64,000 bases of DNA from assembly GCF_022008395.1 (NCBI RefSeq), contig NZ_JAIRBB010000001.1, forward strand, positions 310,001 through 374,000, in the 5' to 3' direction. The notes below the pieces were generated by a model. The model was not told the DNA's origin. It did not search any database and worked only from the letters and a program-made list of their open reading frames with translations. This document shows, one piece after another, positions 36,605-46,348 of this stretch. The first letter of the stretch is position 1. The number at the start of each line of letters is the position of its first letter. The translations under genes and the position numbers were made by a program. The stretch is from Aequorivita xiaoshiensis. GTDB taxonomy: Bacteria > Bacteroidota > Bacteroidia > Flavobacteriales > Flavobacteriaceae.

Positions 36605-37192
36605 TCTATAAAAATTCATTTCGTCTAAATATTTCCAAACTTCTGGTGAAAGCATTGGACGAACATTTTTACTTTCTTTTACACCTTTTCTAATGAATGT
36701 TGAAGACAATTCGATGATAGGTGCGTCAACTTTAATAATTTTTTCGTGATTGTCAAATTGTGTTTCTACTACTCCTTCAGAAATACGTGGGTATACATAG
36801 ATAGAATAACGTTCTAATATTACTTCATAGTTTTTCCATTTATGAAGACTCTTTAAATTGTCTTCTCCCATTATCAAACAAAAATCTCTTGACGGATATT
36901 TTTCTTCTAAATGAGCTAAAGTATTAACGGTATAATTGGGTTGCGGTAAACCAAATTCAATATTACTAGCTTGCAATTTATCATAATCATCAATCGCTAA
37001 TTCCACCATTGCCATACGGTGGTAATCTTCCAAAAGATTCTTTTTCTTTTTATGCGGATTATGAGGTGTAATTACAAACCAAACTTCATCTAAATCACTA
37101 AACTCTACCATGTGGTTGGCAATAATCAGATGCCCCATATGGATGGGGTTGAAAGTTCCGAAGTAGAGTCCTATTCTTTTTTGTTTTTTCAT
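36602..37192 (-). CDS. nadD: Nicotinate-nucleotide adenylyltransferase
   Basis: 196 residues. It adenylates nicotinate mononucleotide in NAD synthesis. GLYFGTFNPIHMGHL is the phosphate-binding loop with the HxGH motif. TPHNPHKKK and LIMGEDNLKSLHKW are the substrate blocks, and ISST-type SSTFIRKGV is the C-terminal signature. It is the last gene of the yicC-gmk-nadD operon; 37 bases separate it from gmk. Confidence 0.96.
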   Translation of the reverse strand: MKKQKRIGLYFGTFNPIHMGHLIIANHMVEFSDLDEVWFVITPHNPHKKKKNLLEDYHRMAMVELAIDDYDKLQASNIEFGLPQPNYTVNTLAHLEEKYPSRDFCLIMGEDNLKSLHKWKNYEVILERYSIYVYPRISEGVVETQFDNHEKIIKVDAPIIELSSTFIRKGVKESKNVRPMLSPEVWKYLDEMNFYR

Positions 37193-37229
37193 ATCGCTGA
37201 GACCTTGCTAGGCAATGTTCTTACGTATG

Positions 37230-37817
37230 TTAATTGTCGGAAACGATAAAGTTTTTTACTAAATCGTGAGCTTCATTTAAAGCCGTTTCCAAATCGTGGT
37301 TTTTTATAATTTTATCAAACTGAGGTGCCGTTGCAAGCTCTACAGAGGCTTTTGCAATTCGCATATTTATACGGTCATCACTTTCAGTTTTTCGCTTTTT
37401 TAGACGGATTTTTAATTCGTCTATACTTGGTGGTTTTACAAAAACAGCAAGAGTACGGTCTGGAAACTTCTTTTTAATACGAAGCCCTCCCGCAACATCA
37501 ATATCGAAAATAACATTTTTTCCTTCTTCCCAGATTCGTTCTATTTCAGATTTTAAAGTTCCGTAAAAATTATCTCGGTATACCTCCTCCCATTCAAGGA
37601 AATCATCGTTTTTTATGTGTTGTTTAAATTCTTTCAACGAAATGAAATAGTAGTTTTCTCCGTGCTTTTCATCACCTCTTGGATCTCGAGAAGTACAAGA
37701 AACCGAAAATTTTAAGTTGAGATCTTCTTGCTTTAATAAGTGTTGAACTATAGTGGTTTTTCCACTTCCTGAAGGTGCCGAAAACACTATTAATTTACCC
37801 CCTTTTTCTGAATTCAT
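37230..37817 (-). CDS. gmk: Guanylate kinase
   Basis: 195 residues from the ATG at 37817; a GTG eight codons earlier is less likely. It phosphorylates GMP to GDP. The P-loop is SAPSGSGKTT (13-22), followed by SVSCTSRDPRGDE, the GMP-binding YYFISLKEF, and VIFDIDVAGG. It is second in a yicC-gmk-nadD operon, the order common in this class. Confidence 0.96.
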   Translation of the reverse strand: MNSEKGGKLIVFSAPSGSGKTTIVQHLLKQEDLNLKFSVSCTSRDPRGDEKHGENYYFISLKEFKQHIKNDDFLEWEEVYRDNFYGTLKSEIERIWEEGKNVIFDIDVAGGLRIKKKFPDRTLAVFVKPPSIDELKIRLKKRKTESDDRINMRIAKASVELATAPQFDKIIKNHDLETALNEAHDLVKNFIVSDN

Positions 37818-37883
37818 AAAATTGTATTGACTTAAAACCAATTAGCGTAGAACGCTTTGTAGTTATTTTTTTAACGCTAAATA

Positions 37884-38741
37884 TTAAAGTACGTTTAATG
37901 CTTGTTCTTTAATTTTCTCTAACTCATCTTTCATCTGTACAACAATTTGCTGCATAGGTGCGTAGTTTGCTTTACTTCCAATAGTATTTATCTCTCTACC
38001 TAACTCCTGAGTAATAAAACCAAGTTTTTTACCATTAGAATCGCTTGAATTTAGAGTTTCATTGAAATAATCTAAGTGGTTTTTAAGTCGAACCTTTTCT
38101 TCTGTGATATCGTATTTCTCTAAATAGTAGATAAGTTCTTGTTCAAAACGATTTTCATCAACTTTCTCTTTGATATCTGCTACTGCCTTTCGCAATCTTT
38201 CTTTAACGGCATCTATTCGTTCTGGGTCTATTGCTACAACGTCATCGAGTAACTTCGATATATTTTTTGAACGCTCAATAAAATCGTTTTCAAGTACTAA
38301 ACCTTCATCCGATCTATATTTATTTATTGCATCTAAGGCCTTATTGATACCTTTTACAATTTCTTCATATTCCTTTTCGTCAATTTCTTCTCGTTCTGTC
38401 TTTAATGCATCAGGCATGCGAACTGCCATTTTTAAAAGCTCAACTGGATCGCCATTTACTACTTTTGCTAATTGGTTGATGTATTGTTTTACAGCATCCT
38501 CATTAATTTGAGTAGCAACTTCTTGTCCAGTAACTTCAATATAAAGGGAAAAATCTACTTTTCCTCTTTGTAAAGATTTTGCAAGAATATCGCGTATTTC
38601 TAATTCTTTTTCGCGGTATGCTGAAGGCACACGTGTGTTAATATCTAGACCTTTACTGTTAAGCGACTTAATTTCTATGGTAATAGTTTTGGAAAGCAAT
38701 TGGACAACTTCCTTGCCATAGCCCGTCATTGATTGAATCAT
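37884..38741 (-). CDS. YicC/YloC family endoribonuclease
   Basis: 285 residues starting IQSMTGYGKEVVQ, the N-terminal signature. The middle contains IEIKSLNSKGLDI. The end has the family's FNETLNSSDSNGKKLGFITQELGREINTIGSKAN and final helical segment (VVQMKDELEKIKEQALNV). In E. coli YicC is an endoribonuclease; the role in Bacteroidota is inferred. It is the first gene of the operon with gmk and nadD. Confidence 0.93.
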   Translation of the reverse strand: MIQSMTGYGKEVVQLLSKTITIEIKSLNSKGLDINTRVPSAYREKELEIRDILAKSLQRGKVDFSLYIEVTGQEVATQINEDAVKQYINQLAKVVNGDPVELLKMAVRMPDALKTEREEIDEKEYEEIVKGINKALDAINKYRSDEGLVLENDFIERSKNISKLLDDVVAIDPERIDAVKERLRKAVADIKEKVDENRFEQELIYYLEKYDITEEKVRLKNHLDYFNETLNSSDSNGKKLGFITQELGREINTIGSKANYAPMQQIVVQMKDELEKIKEQALNVL

Positions 38742-38811
38742 ATACTTAATTTATTGACGGCAAAGGTAATAAAATAGTCTTTAGCGGATAGTCGATAAAG
38801 TGCAGCTGTTT

Positions 38812-39774
38812 TTAAAAAACTTCATTTAAAAATTTTAAAGCCCTCTCTTCACTGTAATAGCGTAAATTAGATTGATGAAACCCCACGTGACCCCCATATT
38901 TGGGAATTTCTAAATAAAGGTTCTTCATTTCTGTTGCTAACTGAATCGGGTAACATTCTGAAGAGAGAAAACTATCATTTTGAGCGTTTAAAATAAGTAC
39001 TGGAATAGTAATATTCGGCAGAAATTGAAGACTACTGTTTTTTTCGTAATAGTCATAAGCATCTTTAAACCCATGTGCTGGGGCGGTATAAACATTGTCG
39101 AAGTCTAATAAAGTGGTGATTTTCTTGTAATCTAAATGACTCATTTTTTCAGGGAAATCATTCATTTTCACCTTGTACTTTTCTCGAAGTTTTATCAAGA
39201 AAGATTTTCTATACATCCAGTTGGAAAGCTTATTTAGCGACTCTAAGGATCCTCTTAAACTAACAGGAGTTGAAATTGCAACTGCTTTTTTAATTTCTTT
39301 TGGAAAAGTATCACGCTCCCCTAAATATTTCAGAAGTAAATTACCTCCAAGACTAAATCCCACTAGGGCTATTTCATTGTATTTATTCTTGTCTAAAACT
39401 AGTTTAACAACAGCCTCCAAGTCGTCTGTTTTTCCAGCGTTATAAGATTGAAATGAAAGGTTTGGCTCCCCGCTACAGCCTCGAAAATTTACTGCAGCCA
39501 CATCCCACCCATCATTAACCAAATGTTTTGCTTGTGCTACAATGTAAGTACGCTGTGCGTTTCCCTCTAATCCGTGAAGTAGAATTGCTACTTTACTCGA
39601 ATTACCTTGTGAATAAGACCAATCAATATCTAAAAAATCGGCATCGGGTAAAACTAATCTTTCACGATGCTGCAACAATTGAGGCACTGGACGAAACTTC
39701 GAAGAGTAAATAGTCGAAAAGTGTCCGTTTTTAAAAGGAAATTTAGGGTTATATGAACTTTTTAGAATAGGCAT
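38812..39774 (-). CDS. YheT-type alpha/beta hydrolase
   Basis: 320 residues. The N-terminal segment PKFPFKNGHFSTIYSS, LLHGLEGNAQRTY and the block VNFRGCSGEPN match the YheT/Emb8 family. The nucleophile elbow is GFSLGGN, the acid is in NAQNDSFLSS and the His is in YGGHVGFH. The substrate is unknown. No signal peptide. The gene is divergent from the thioesterase at 39860. Confidence 0.9.
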   Translation of the reverse strand: MPILKSSYNPKFPFKNGHFSTIYSSKFRPVPQLLQHRERLVLPDADFLDIDWSYSQGNSSKVAILLHGLEGNAQRTYIVAQAKHLVNDGWDVAAVNFRGCSGEPNLSFQSYNAGKTDDLEAVVKLVLDKNKYNEIALVGFSLGGNLLLKYLGERDTFPKEIKKAVAISTPVSLRGSLESLNKLSNWMYRKSFLIKLREKYKVKMNDFPEKMSHLDYKKITTLLDFDNVYTAPAHGFKDAYDYYEKNSSLQFLPNITIPVLILNAQNDSFLSSECYPIQLATEMKNLYLEIPKYGGHVGFHQSNLRYYSEERALKFLNEVF

Positions 39775-39817
39775 TTGCTAAAGAAGATTTAACACAATCT
39801 AAACAAATTTATTATGC

Positions 39818-39844
39818 TTGCATAGTAAAAGTACTTTAAATTTG
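39818..39844 (+). promoter_or_regulatory. Thioesterase promoter (TTG, 16-base spacer, TAAATTTG)
   Basis: TTG at 39818-39820 and the exact TAnnTTTG match TAAATTTG at 39837-39844 are separated by 16 bases, one short of the usual range. The ATG at 39860 lies 16 bases past the -7 box, and the in-frame TTG at 39818 is therefore the -33 box rather than a start. Confidence 0.5.
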
Positions 39845-39859
39845 CAGAAAAAATTACAG

Positions 39860-40345
39860 ATGTATATAAAACAATTTGAAATACGTTGGAGTGATGTGGA
39901 TGCTAATCGTCACTTACGTAACAGTGCTTATATAGATTACATGAGTCACACTCGTATGGCTTTTATGATTGAAAACGGCTTAGACCAAAAACATTTAGTG
40001 AGGCACAATTTAGGTCCAGTTGCATTTTATGAACATATGTATTATTTCAGAGAAGTTTTTCCTGGGAAACCTGTTTCAGTTTCTCTTCAACTAAAAGGAC
40101 TTTCAGAAGATGGGATGTATTTCAAATTCCTTCACAATTTTTATGATGAAAACGGTAAAAACTTTGCAAGCTGTGAAATGATGGGCGGTTGGATAGATTT
40201 AAATGCTCGTAAACTAACAGGACTGCCAGAAGAAATATTGGAGAAATTCAATGCTTTTGAAAAAACAGACGACTTCGAGGTAATTTCGAAGGAAGATACA
40301 CGTAAAAACAATGTACGTCCAAGAGATTTAGAATTACAAGCCTAA
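39860..40345 (+). CDS. Acyl-CoA thioesterase (4HBT family)
   Basis: 161 residues from the ATG at 39860; earlier in-frame starts fall in the promoter. The hot-dog-fold motif is FEIRWSDVDANRHLRNSAYIDYMSHTRMAFM, with the catalytic Asp and Asn (DxNxHxxN). RHNLGPVAFYEHMYYFREVFPG and the end ILEKFNAFEK follow. These proteins hydrolyse acyl-CoA thioesters in the cytoplasm. The chain-length preference is unknown. Confidence 0.88.
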   Translation: MYIKQFEIRWSDVDANRHLRNSAYIDYMSHTRMAFMIENGLDQKHLVRHNLGPVAFYEHMYYFREVFPGKPVSVSLQLKGLSEDGMYFKFLHNFYDENGKNFASCEMMGGWIDLNARKLTGLPEEILEKFNAFEKTDDFEVISKEDTRKNNVRPRDLELQA

Positions 40346-40396
40346 AATAAATCTCTTTGATTTTACGTGTTGAATTAATTCTAAAAAAGTCTTCAC

Positions 40397-40500
40397 TAGG
40401 CTATATAAACATAGGTGCATTTATCTAATTAAATAAGTAAGATTATAACATCTACACTATTTAAATAAATGAATGCACCTATTGTATTAGCATATAGTGT
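40397..40500. repeat. Imperfect inverted repeat between convergent genes
   Basis: An 11-base perfect core (ATAGGTGCATT at 40411-40421, its complement at 40472-40482) has further imperfect pairing outward and inward over about 100 bases. It lies in the 162-base gap between the thioesterase and the ArsC-like gene, which converge. It may be a long terminator or a degraded small mobile repeat (MITE-like). Confidence 0.6.
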
Positions 40501-40507
40501 AAAGTGT

Positions 40508-40867
40508 TTATTTATTAGAGTGAATAGACTCTTTAGCTGCTGCAACAGTTTTTTTACTACTGCCAATAAATATCTTGTCATTATTAACAATTACAGGGCG
40601 CTTTAAAAACGTATAATGTTCTAGAATTAAATTTTTAAAATCCTCCTCTAGAAGTTCTTCGTTTTTCAAGTTACGCTCTTGATAGAGCTTTGCTCTTCTA
40701 CTAAAAAGATCTTCGTAGCTGTTTGTAAGGTTGAAAAGCTCTGTTAACTCATCTTCTGAAATGCCCTGAACCTTTATGTCTTGCTTTATAAACGACGAAG
40801 GGATTTCAATTTCATTCATTACACGTTTACAGGTGTCACAAGTGGATAAATAATATACTTTCTGCAT
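40508..40867 (-). CDS. ArsC/Spx-family protein
   Basis: 119 residues. The thioredoxin-like start MQKVYYLSTCDTCKRVMNEI has a CxxC pair, followed by DIKVQGISEDELTELF and FLKRPVIVNNDKIFIG with the conserved RP. The family includes arsenate reductases and Spx-like transcription regulators. The sequence alone cannot separate them; there is no ars gene nearby. It lies 9 bases after the RsiV-like lipoprotein gene. Confidence 0.85.
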   Translation of the reverse strand: MQKVYYLSTCDTCKRVMNEIEIPSSFIKQDIKVQGISEDELTELFNLTNSYEDLFSRRAKLYQERNLKNEELLEEDFKNLILEHYTFLKRPVIVNNDKIFIGSSKKTVAAAKESIHSNK

Positions 40868-40876
40868 AATTCAAAT

Positions 40877-41635
40877 TTAATCAATCTTTAAAAATGGTTT
40901 TGCTTCCTTTAAAGCAATTTTTAGCTCGATTGGACCATCGGCGTAACTTGCAATTTCGTACTGATTATAGACAAAAATTAAACTGTCTTTTATAAAACCA
41001 AAACTTTCAGGGAGACTAAACTTATCATTTTCAAAGGTAAATCCCGTAGCATTTATTGATTCATTTTTATCAATTTCTTGCTGTGCACGAAACTTTTCTT
41101 CCGCGAAATTCACAAATTTATTTTTGTTTTTAAAAAGCTCATTTGCCGAAAGTTCTTCTCCAGTTCTTGGGTCGATATTTAAAAATGTTGTAGTCCCATA
41201 ACCGTGAGCACCACCAGTATATAAATATTGGCGCAGTTCAAAACAAATATGGTTATCAGTGTTGTATATTTCATTTACCGAAATTTCAGCAAAATACTTA
41301 CCGGCCATATCAGGAAACTGTTCTTTGTCGGCATAATACACCTCTATAAATCCAGTTGCTGCCTCTTCAATAGTCTTGGCTGTTGGAGTTGTATCTTCAC
41401 CTAATAAAAGCGACTGATAGATGAATGAATTTATTTTGTTATTAATCCTTTCTGCAATACTTTCATTTCCAAAAACTTCAACATAGTTTATTGTAACTTC
41501 AGGACAGTCTTTGTCTTCACAATACGATAGTTCTTTTTCGGTTAAACTTTGAGACGAGAACTCTATACTTTTATCTTGGGTACAACTAGTTAGAGCAATT
41601 AAAACTAAAATTACTACCGCGTATTTTTTATACAT
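40877..41635 (-). CDS. RsiV-like lipoprotein (DUF4163/DUF3298)
   Basis: 252 residues with lipobox ALTSC. The N-terminal half fits DUF4163 (INYVEVFGNESIAERINNKINSFIY) and the C-terminal half DUF3298 (YTGGAHGYGTTTFLNIDPRTGEELSANELF, then LIFVYNQYEIASYADG). Homologous domains occur in RsiV anti-sigma factors and PdaC-type enzymes. Here it is a stand-alone periplasmic lipoprotein. It shares an operon with the ArsC-like gene. Function unknown. Confidence 0.85.
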   Translation of the reverse strand: MYKKYAVVILVLIALTSCTQDKSIEFSSQSLTEKELSYCEDKDCPEVTINYVEVFGNESIAERINNKINSFIYQSLLLGEDTTPTAKTIEEAATGFIEVYYADKEQFPDMAGKYFAEISVNEIYNTDNHICFELRQYLYTGGAHGYGTTTFLNIDPRTGEELSANELFKNKNKFVNFAEEKFRAQQEIDKNESINATGFTFENDKFSLPESFGFIKDSLIFVYNQYEIASYADGPIELKIALKEAKPFLKID

Positions 41636-41789
41636 GCTATTTTGAGAATTGGTTAATTTGTTTCCCCAATGGGGTAGGTTTATTCTTTCAAAAGTAATAA
41701 CTTTAAAATCAGCTATTGCAAAATTTTTATTAAATGATATATAATTATTTCAGAATATTATATCACGTTTTCAAGTTTTAAAATACACT

Positions 41790-42932
41790 ATGAAATTTAA
41801 CACTAAAACTATTCACGGAGGACAAGAAAATATCGACCCCGCTTATGGGTCTGTAATGCCTCCAATTTATCAAACCTCAACATTTTCACAAACTACACCT
41901 GGTAAACATAAAGGTTTTGAGTATTCGCGTAGTGCAAATCCAACGCGCGCTGCTTTGGAAGCTGCATTTGCCAGTATTGAAAATGGAAAATTTGGGCTAG
42001 CCTTTGGTAGTGGGCTTGCTGCAATAGATGCTGTGATGAAGCTTTTTAAACCTGGAGATGAAATAATCACAACAAACGATCTTTACGGCGGCACATATCG
42101 ACTATTTACAAAAATTATTGAAGGATTTGGTATTGCTTTTCATTTTGTTGGAATGAACAATGCCGACACCATTGAAACATACATAAACAAAAACACTAAA
42201 CTTATTTGGGTAGAAACTCCTACAAACCCGCTTTTAAATATTGTAGACATTAAAAAAGTTGCATCAATTGCTAAAAAACACAAATTGCTTTTAGCTGTGG
42301 ATAATACTTTTGCATCTCCGTATCTTCAGCAACCATTAGACTTAGGAGCAGATATCGTTATGCACAGCGCTACAAAATACTTGGGAGGTCATAGCGATGT
42401 AGTAATGGGTGGTTTAATTGTAAGCGATAAGGAATTAGCAGACAAATTGTATTTTATACAAAACGCTAGTGGTGCAGTATGTGGCCCACAAGATAGCTTT
42501 TTGGTTTTACGTGGTTTAAAAACACTCCATATTCGTATGCAACGCCATTGTGAAAATGGAAAAGCTATCGCAGAATATTTAGCGCAACACCCAAAAATTG
42601 AAAAAGTTTATTGGCCAGGATTTGAAACTCACCCAAATCATTCAATAGCAAAAGAGCAAATGAAAGATTTTGGAGGAATGATTTCATTTGTAACCAAGGG
42701 CAACAATTATAATGAGGCAATTAGAATTGTGGAAAACCTAAAAATTTTCACATTAGCAGAAAGTTTAGGTGGTGTTGAAAGTCTGGCGGGACATCCTGCA
42801 AGCATGACACACGCTAGTATTCCAAAAGAGGAGCGAGAAAAATTAGGGGTTGTGGATTCGTTAATACGTCTCTCTGTGGGAATTGAAGATGTAGAAGATT
42901 TAATTGCTGATTTAAAACAAGCTATTGGTTAA
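41790..42932 (+). CDS. Cystathionine gamma-synthase / gamma-lyase family PLP enzyme
   Basis: 380 residues. It begins KFNTKTIHGGQENIDPAYGSVMPPIYQTSTF, has the PLP-binding block FGSGLAAIDAVMKLFKPGDEIITTNDLYGGTYRLF, DNTFASPYLQQP and the PLP Lys in SATKYLGGHSDVV, and ends HASIPKEEREKLGVVDSLIRLSVGIEDVEDLI. It could be a synthase (methionine) or lyase (cysteine); the family does not separate these by eye. No SAM riboswitch was recognised upstream. Confidence 0.92.
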   Translation: MKFNTKTIHGGQENIDPAYGSVMPPIYQTSTFSQTTPGKHKGFEYSRSANPTRAALEAAFASIENGKFGLAFGSGLAAIDAVMKLFKPGDEIITTNDLYGGTYRLFTKIIEGFGIAFHFVGMNNADTIETYINKNTKLIWVETPTNPLLNIVDIKKVASIAKKHKLLLAVDNTFASPYLQQPLDLGADIVMHSATKYLGGHSDVVMGGLIVSDKELADKLYFIQNASGAVCGPQDSFLVLRGLKTLHIRMQRHCENGKAIAEYLAQHPKIEKVYWPGFETHPNHSIAKEQMKDFGGMISFVTKGNNYNEAIRIVENLKIFTLAESLGGVESLAGHPASMTHASIPKEEREKLGVVDSLIRLSVGIEDVEDLIADLKQAIG

Positions 42933-42953
42933 GATTTTAAAATGTAACGCCAA

Positions 42954-43754
42954 TTAGTTTATATAATAAATATATCCCACATTTAACCAATAAATCCAAT
43001 CATTCGATTTGTTTTCTGGAACTGGTCGTTCTCCATTATTTTCTAAAGAAGGATTTAATCCATCTGCCCAATCTGTAAAGTATTGTTGCCAACGACTGTC
43101 TAACATAATGTCGCTAAATTGACCAATTTTATATCTAACCCCTACACTTCCTACTACCGAAAAAGTTGAACCAGCTTGCTGCTGAAATGCATTAAAGTAT
43201 TTAACAGGAGTTGTTATTGGGCTATTTAAATCTCCCAATGAAGATCGTACTTCTGGTTTGTAATGCACCCAGTGAATTCCTAGGCCTATATACGGCATGA
43301 GCTTATAGCCATTTGCCTGAAAAGCCCGAATGCTTAATGGATAATATTCTAATCGAGACCCAATATCTATAACCGTAACTTCACCAGACATAGCGCGGAG
43401 CTGATCGGCAAATAATGATGTTTTATCTGGAGCTACCCACTCACCATAATGTTCAAGTTTAGTTACGTGGTAATCAAGCTCCGACCTTACTTTGAAGTGA
43501 TCGTTAAAATAAGTATATCTTGTGTAGATATTAAAATCACCCCTATAGGCAAAATTTAGATAATGAACGATACCTACACCAAAACCAATATTATTTGAGT
43601 TTGTTTCAAAATCGTGACGCTGACCGAAATCTGAGTAAAATGCTACCGGACCAGCAATAATTCCTACTTCGTTAGAAAAGCCGAATTGACCATATACTGC
43701 TTGTTGGAATAGTCCCAAAAAGGAAATTACCAAAAGCCAAGTTCTTATGTTCAT
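42954..43754 (-). CDS. Envelope protein of a flavobacterial beta-barrel-like family (THC0290_0291-like)
   Basis: 266 residues. Signal peptide NIRTWLLVISFLGLFQQAVYG. The start FGFSNEVGIIAGPVAFYSDFGQRHDFETNSNNIGFGVGIVHYLNF matches a family annotated as THC0290_0291 in flavobacteria, from memory. Later strands (IDIGSRLEYYPLSIRAF, SVVGSVGVRYKIGQF) and the ending VGYIYYIN resemble a small outer-membrane barrel. The gene converges with the cystathionine synthase gene with 21 bases between. Function unknown. Confidence 0.65.
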   Translation of the reverse strand: MNIRTWLLVISFLGLFQQAVYGQFGFSNEVGIIAGPVAFYSDFGQRHDFETNSNNIGFGVGIVHYLNFAYRGDFNIYTRYTYFNDHFKVRSELDYHVTKLEHYGEWVAPDKTSLFADQLRAMSGEVTVIDIGSRLEYYPLSIRAFQANGYKLMPYIGLGIHWVHYKPEVRSSLGDLNSPITTPVKYFNAFQQQAGSTFSVVGSVGVRYKIGQFSDIMLDSRWQQYFTDWADGLNPSLENNGERPVPENKSNDWIYWLNVGYIYYIN

Positions 43755-44050
43755 TATGTATATGGGATTAAATTGTGTTATAACAAATATATAAAAACTT
43801 GTTAAAGGTCTGAATTTTATTCTACTAATTAGTTAATTAATAATTTTTCAAGGGATATGTTTTTGTTTAAATGAATAAAAATCAAGTTTTTTTGTTGTGT
43901 TTTTTGTTTGTATTAAAATTTGAAAAATGGCCAATTTATCTATATTTTCTGAATGTCAAATTTTTAAAGTTTGAGAAAACTTTATACTTGTATTTATTTT
44001 GATACTGCAATAAATGGTATTTTAGCAAGTTAATATACAAAACCTATTTT

Positions 44051-46348
44051 ATGAAGTGGTGGGCCATTGCTTTCCTATCGTTAATTCCCATTCTGGCGAC
44101 TGCTCAGAACTATGAAGACCAATGGACTGGTCATTTTTCTTATGTTTCAGTAAAAGATATTTCCCAAGGAGATAATACTATTTTTGTCGGTGCTGAAAAC
44201 GCTGTATTTACCTACAACCTCAATACACACGAAATAAAAACTATTTCTTCAATAAATGGTCTTTCTGGGAATTCTATAACTACCATTCACTACAGTGATG
44301 ATTTTGACTTATTGATTATTGGATATGAAAATGGACTTATTGAAATCGTAAAAAAAGACGATCAGAATGTATTAAAAGTGGTAGATATCATTGAAAAACA
44401 ATCCATTCCTCCTAATAAAAAACGAATTAATAACATTCGAGAGCACAACGGCCAGCTGTATTTATCCACACAATATGGGATTTCTGTGTATGATCTCTCG
44501 CGTTTAGAATTTGGAGACACTTATTTTATTGGAGATTTGGGCACCCAAATTGATATTGTACAAACCACTATTCAAGAGCCTTATATTTATGCTGCTTCAT
44601 CTACCGACGGTATAAAAAGAGCATTAGTTGATAACGACGATTTAATAGATTACAGGCAATGGACTACTATTGTTGGCGGTGGATTTAAAGCAATAGAAAC
44701 TTTAGGTTCAGGCATTTATGCCGCCAACGCTTCAAATACTGTTTTAAAGATTACTCCTCAAGGCGGGACTTCAACAGTACGAAATTTCAGTACTTCTATT
44801 CAAAGTTTTCGAAAGGCAGACAATCTACTTACCATAACAACAAGTAATTCAGTTCAAGCATTCTCTGATGGTTTTATAGAAGAAGCCATGGTAAACAACG
44901 TTATTGATTTTGATTTAAAACTTCAATCCGGTCTCGTTTTTGGAAACAACGTTTACTTAGGAACCACCGAAGACGGATTGCTTATAGTGCCAATAGGAAG
45001 CAATCAAGCTACTCAAGTATTACCAAATGGCCCTATAAGAAATAGACCTTTTGCATTAGATGCAAGTGAAAATCAACTTTGGGTAACCTTTGGAGATGTT
45101 ACAGTACACTTTAACCCATACCCATTGTCTAGATATGGTGTTAGTCAGCTTAAAGACTCCATTTGGATTAATACTCCTTATGAAGAATTAAGCACTGCTG
45201 TAAATGGCGAACCAACAGATTTAATAAACGTAACTATAAATCCACAAGACCCCAACGAAGTATTTATGAGTAGTTTTCAATTCGGATTGCTTAAAATGGT
45301 TGAAGGAATACCATCAATATTATACAATGAAAATAACAGCCCTCTAGATAAAGCCATACTAAATGGAAGTGACGCGGGGATAAGAATATATGGCTCAGAT
45401 TATGATCGTCAAGGTAATCTTTGGTTTTTGCAAAGTAGAACAGATGATGCGCTTGTAAAACTATCTCCTGGAGGACAATTTCAAAAAATAGATATTTCAA
45501 GCATTATTAATCCTGTATCCGATTTTGCCATGACAAAATTAGTTGTCGATCGGGCTAATAATATTTTCTTCGGAACTTATGGCAGTGGAATGGTAGGATA
45601 TAATCCTACAACAAACAAGTTCAACAAAATTGGTGAAGGCACGGGGTCTGGAAACTTACCCAACTTAAGTGTTAGGGCATTAGCTTTGGACAATCAAAAC
45701 AGACTATGGATTGGAACCTTAAAGGGACTTAGAGTGCTGTACAGTCCAGGAAGCTTTTTTGATGAAGGAACAATTCCACAGTCTCAGGCTATAATTATTT
45801 TAGAAAACGAAGTTCCCCAAGAATTGCTCTACGAACAATCCATAACAGATATTGAAGTTGACGGTTCAAACAATAAATGGATTTCAACTGCCACTTCAGG
45901 AGTATTTTATCTCTCCCCAAATGGACAGGAAACGTTGTTGCGATTTAACAAAGACAATTCCCCATTACCAACAAATAACGTACAAGACATAGCTATCGAT
46001 CCAAACAGCGGAGTTGTATATTTTGCAACTGCCCAAGGATTATTAGCCTATAAAGGAAGTGCTACTGCACCAAGTGAAAACTTAGATAACTTACGCGCCT
46101 TTCCGAATCCTGTACGCCCTGGATTCAATGGAAATGTCACTATAGATGGACTTACGGCTGGAGCTAATGTTAAAATCACAGATATTAACGGAAGCCTTGT
46201 ATTCGAACAAACTTCTGAAGGGGGAAGCATTCTTTGGGACACTACTGCGTTCGGAAAATATAAGGTGAGGTCTGGAGTTTACTTTGTGCTTGTAACCACA
46301 GACGATTATGTGGAAACTAAAGTTTCTAAAATAATGATAATTCGATAA
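44051..46348 (+). CDS. porZ: T9SS component PorZ (anionic LPS delivery / propeller protein)
   Basis: 765 residues. A signal peptide (KWWAIAFLSLIPILATAQ) is followed by two beta-propellers with two-component-regulator-type repeats (IFVGAENAVFTYNL, LYLSTQYGISVYDL, LWIGTLKGLRVL). The C-terminal 85 residues (LRAFPNPVRPGFNGNVTIDG to SKIMIIR) form a T9SS-type sorting domain. In Porphyromonas PorZ is part of the T9SS attachment complex at the surface. The overlap of its stop with the recO start by one base (TAATG) matches the porZ-recO order seen in the class. Confidence 0.88.
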   Translation: MKWWAIAFLSLIPILATAQNYEDQWTGHFSYVSVKDISQGDNTIFVGAENAVFTYNLNTHEIKTISSINGLSGNSITTIHYSDDFDLLIIGYENGLIEIVKKDDQNVLKVVDIIEKQSIPPNKKRINNIREHNGQLYLSTQYGISVYDLSRLEFGDTYFIGDLGTQIDIVQTTIQEPYIYAASSTDGIKRALVDNDDLIDYRQWTTIVGGGFKAIETLGSGIYAANASNTVLKITPQGGTSTVRNFSTSIQSFRKADNLLTITTSNSVQAFSDGFIEEAMVNNVIDFDLKLQSGLVFGNNVYLGTTEDGLLIVPIGSNQATQVLPNGPIRNRPFALDASENQLWVTFGDVTVHFNPYPLSRYGVSQLKDSIWINTPYEELSTAVNGEPTDLINVTINPQDPNEVFMSSFQFGLLKMVEGIPSILYNENNSPLDKAILNGSDAGIRIYGSDYDRQGNLWFLQSRTDDALVKLSPGGQFQKIDISSIINPVSDFAMTKLVVDRANNIFFGTYGSGMVGYNPTTNKFNKIGEGTGSGNLPNLSVRALALDNQNRLWIGTLKGLRVLYSPGSFFDEGTIPQSQAIIILENEVPQELLYEQSITDIEVDGSNNKWISTATSGVFYLSPNGQETLLRFNKDNSPLPTNNVQDIAIDPNSGVVYFATAQGLLAYKGSATAPSENLDNLRAFPNPVRPGFNGNVTIDGLTAGANVKITDINGSLVFEQTSEGGSILWDTTAFGKYKVRSGVYFVLVTTDDYVETKVSKIMIIR

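Noticed and set aside
41636-41789. Possible SAM riboswitch before the cystathionine synthase gene
   Set aside because: No SAM-I/IV core or terminator pairing could be seen by eye.
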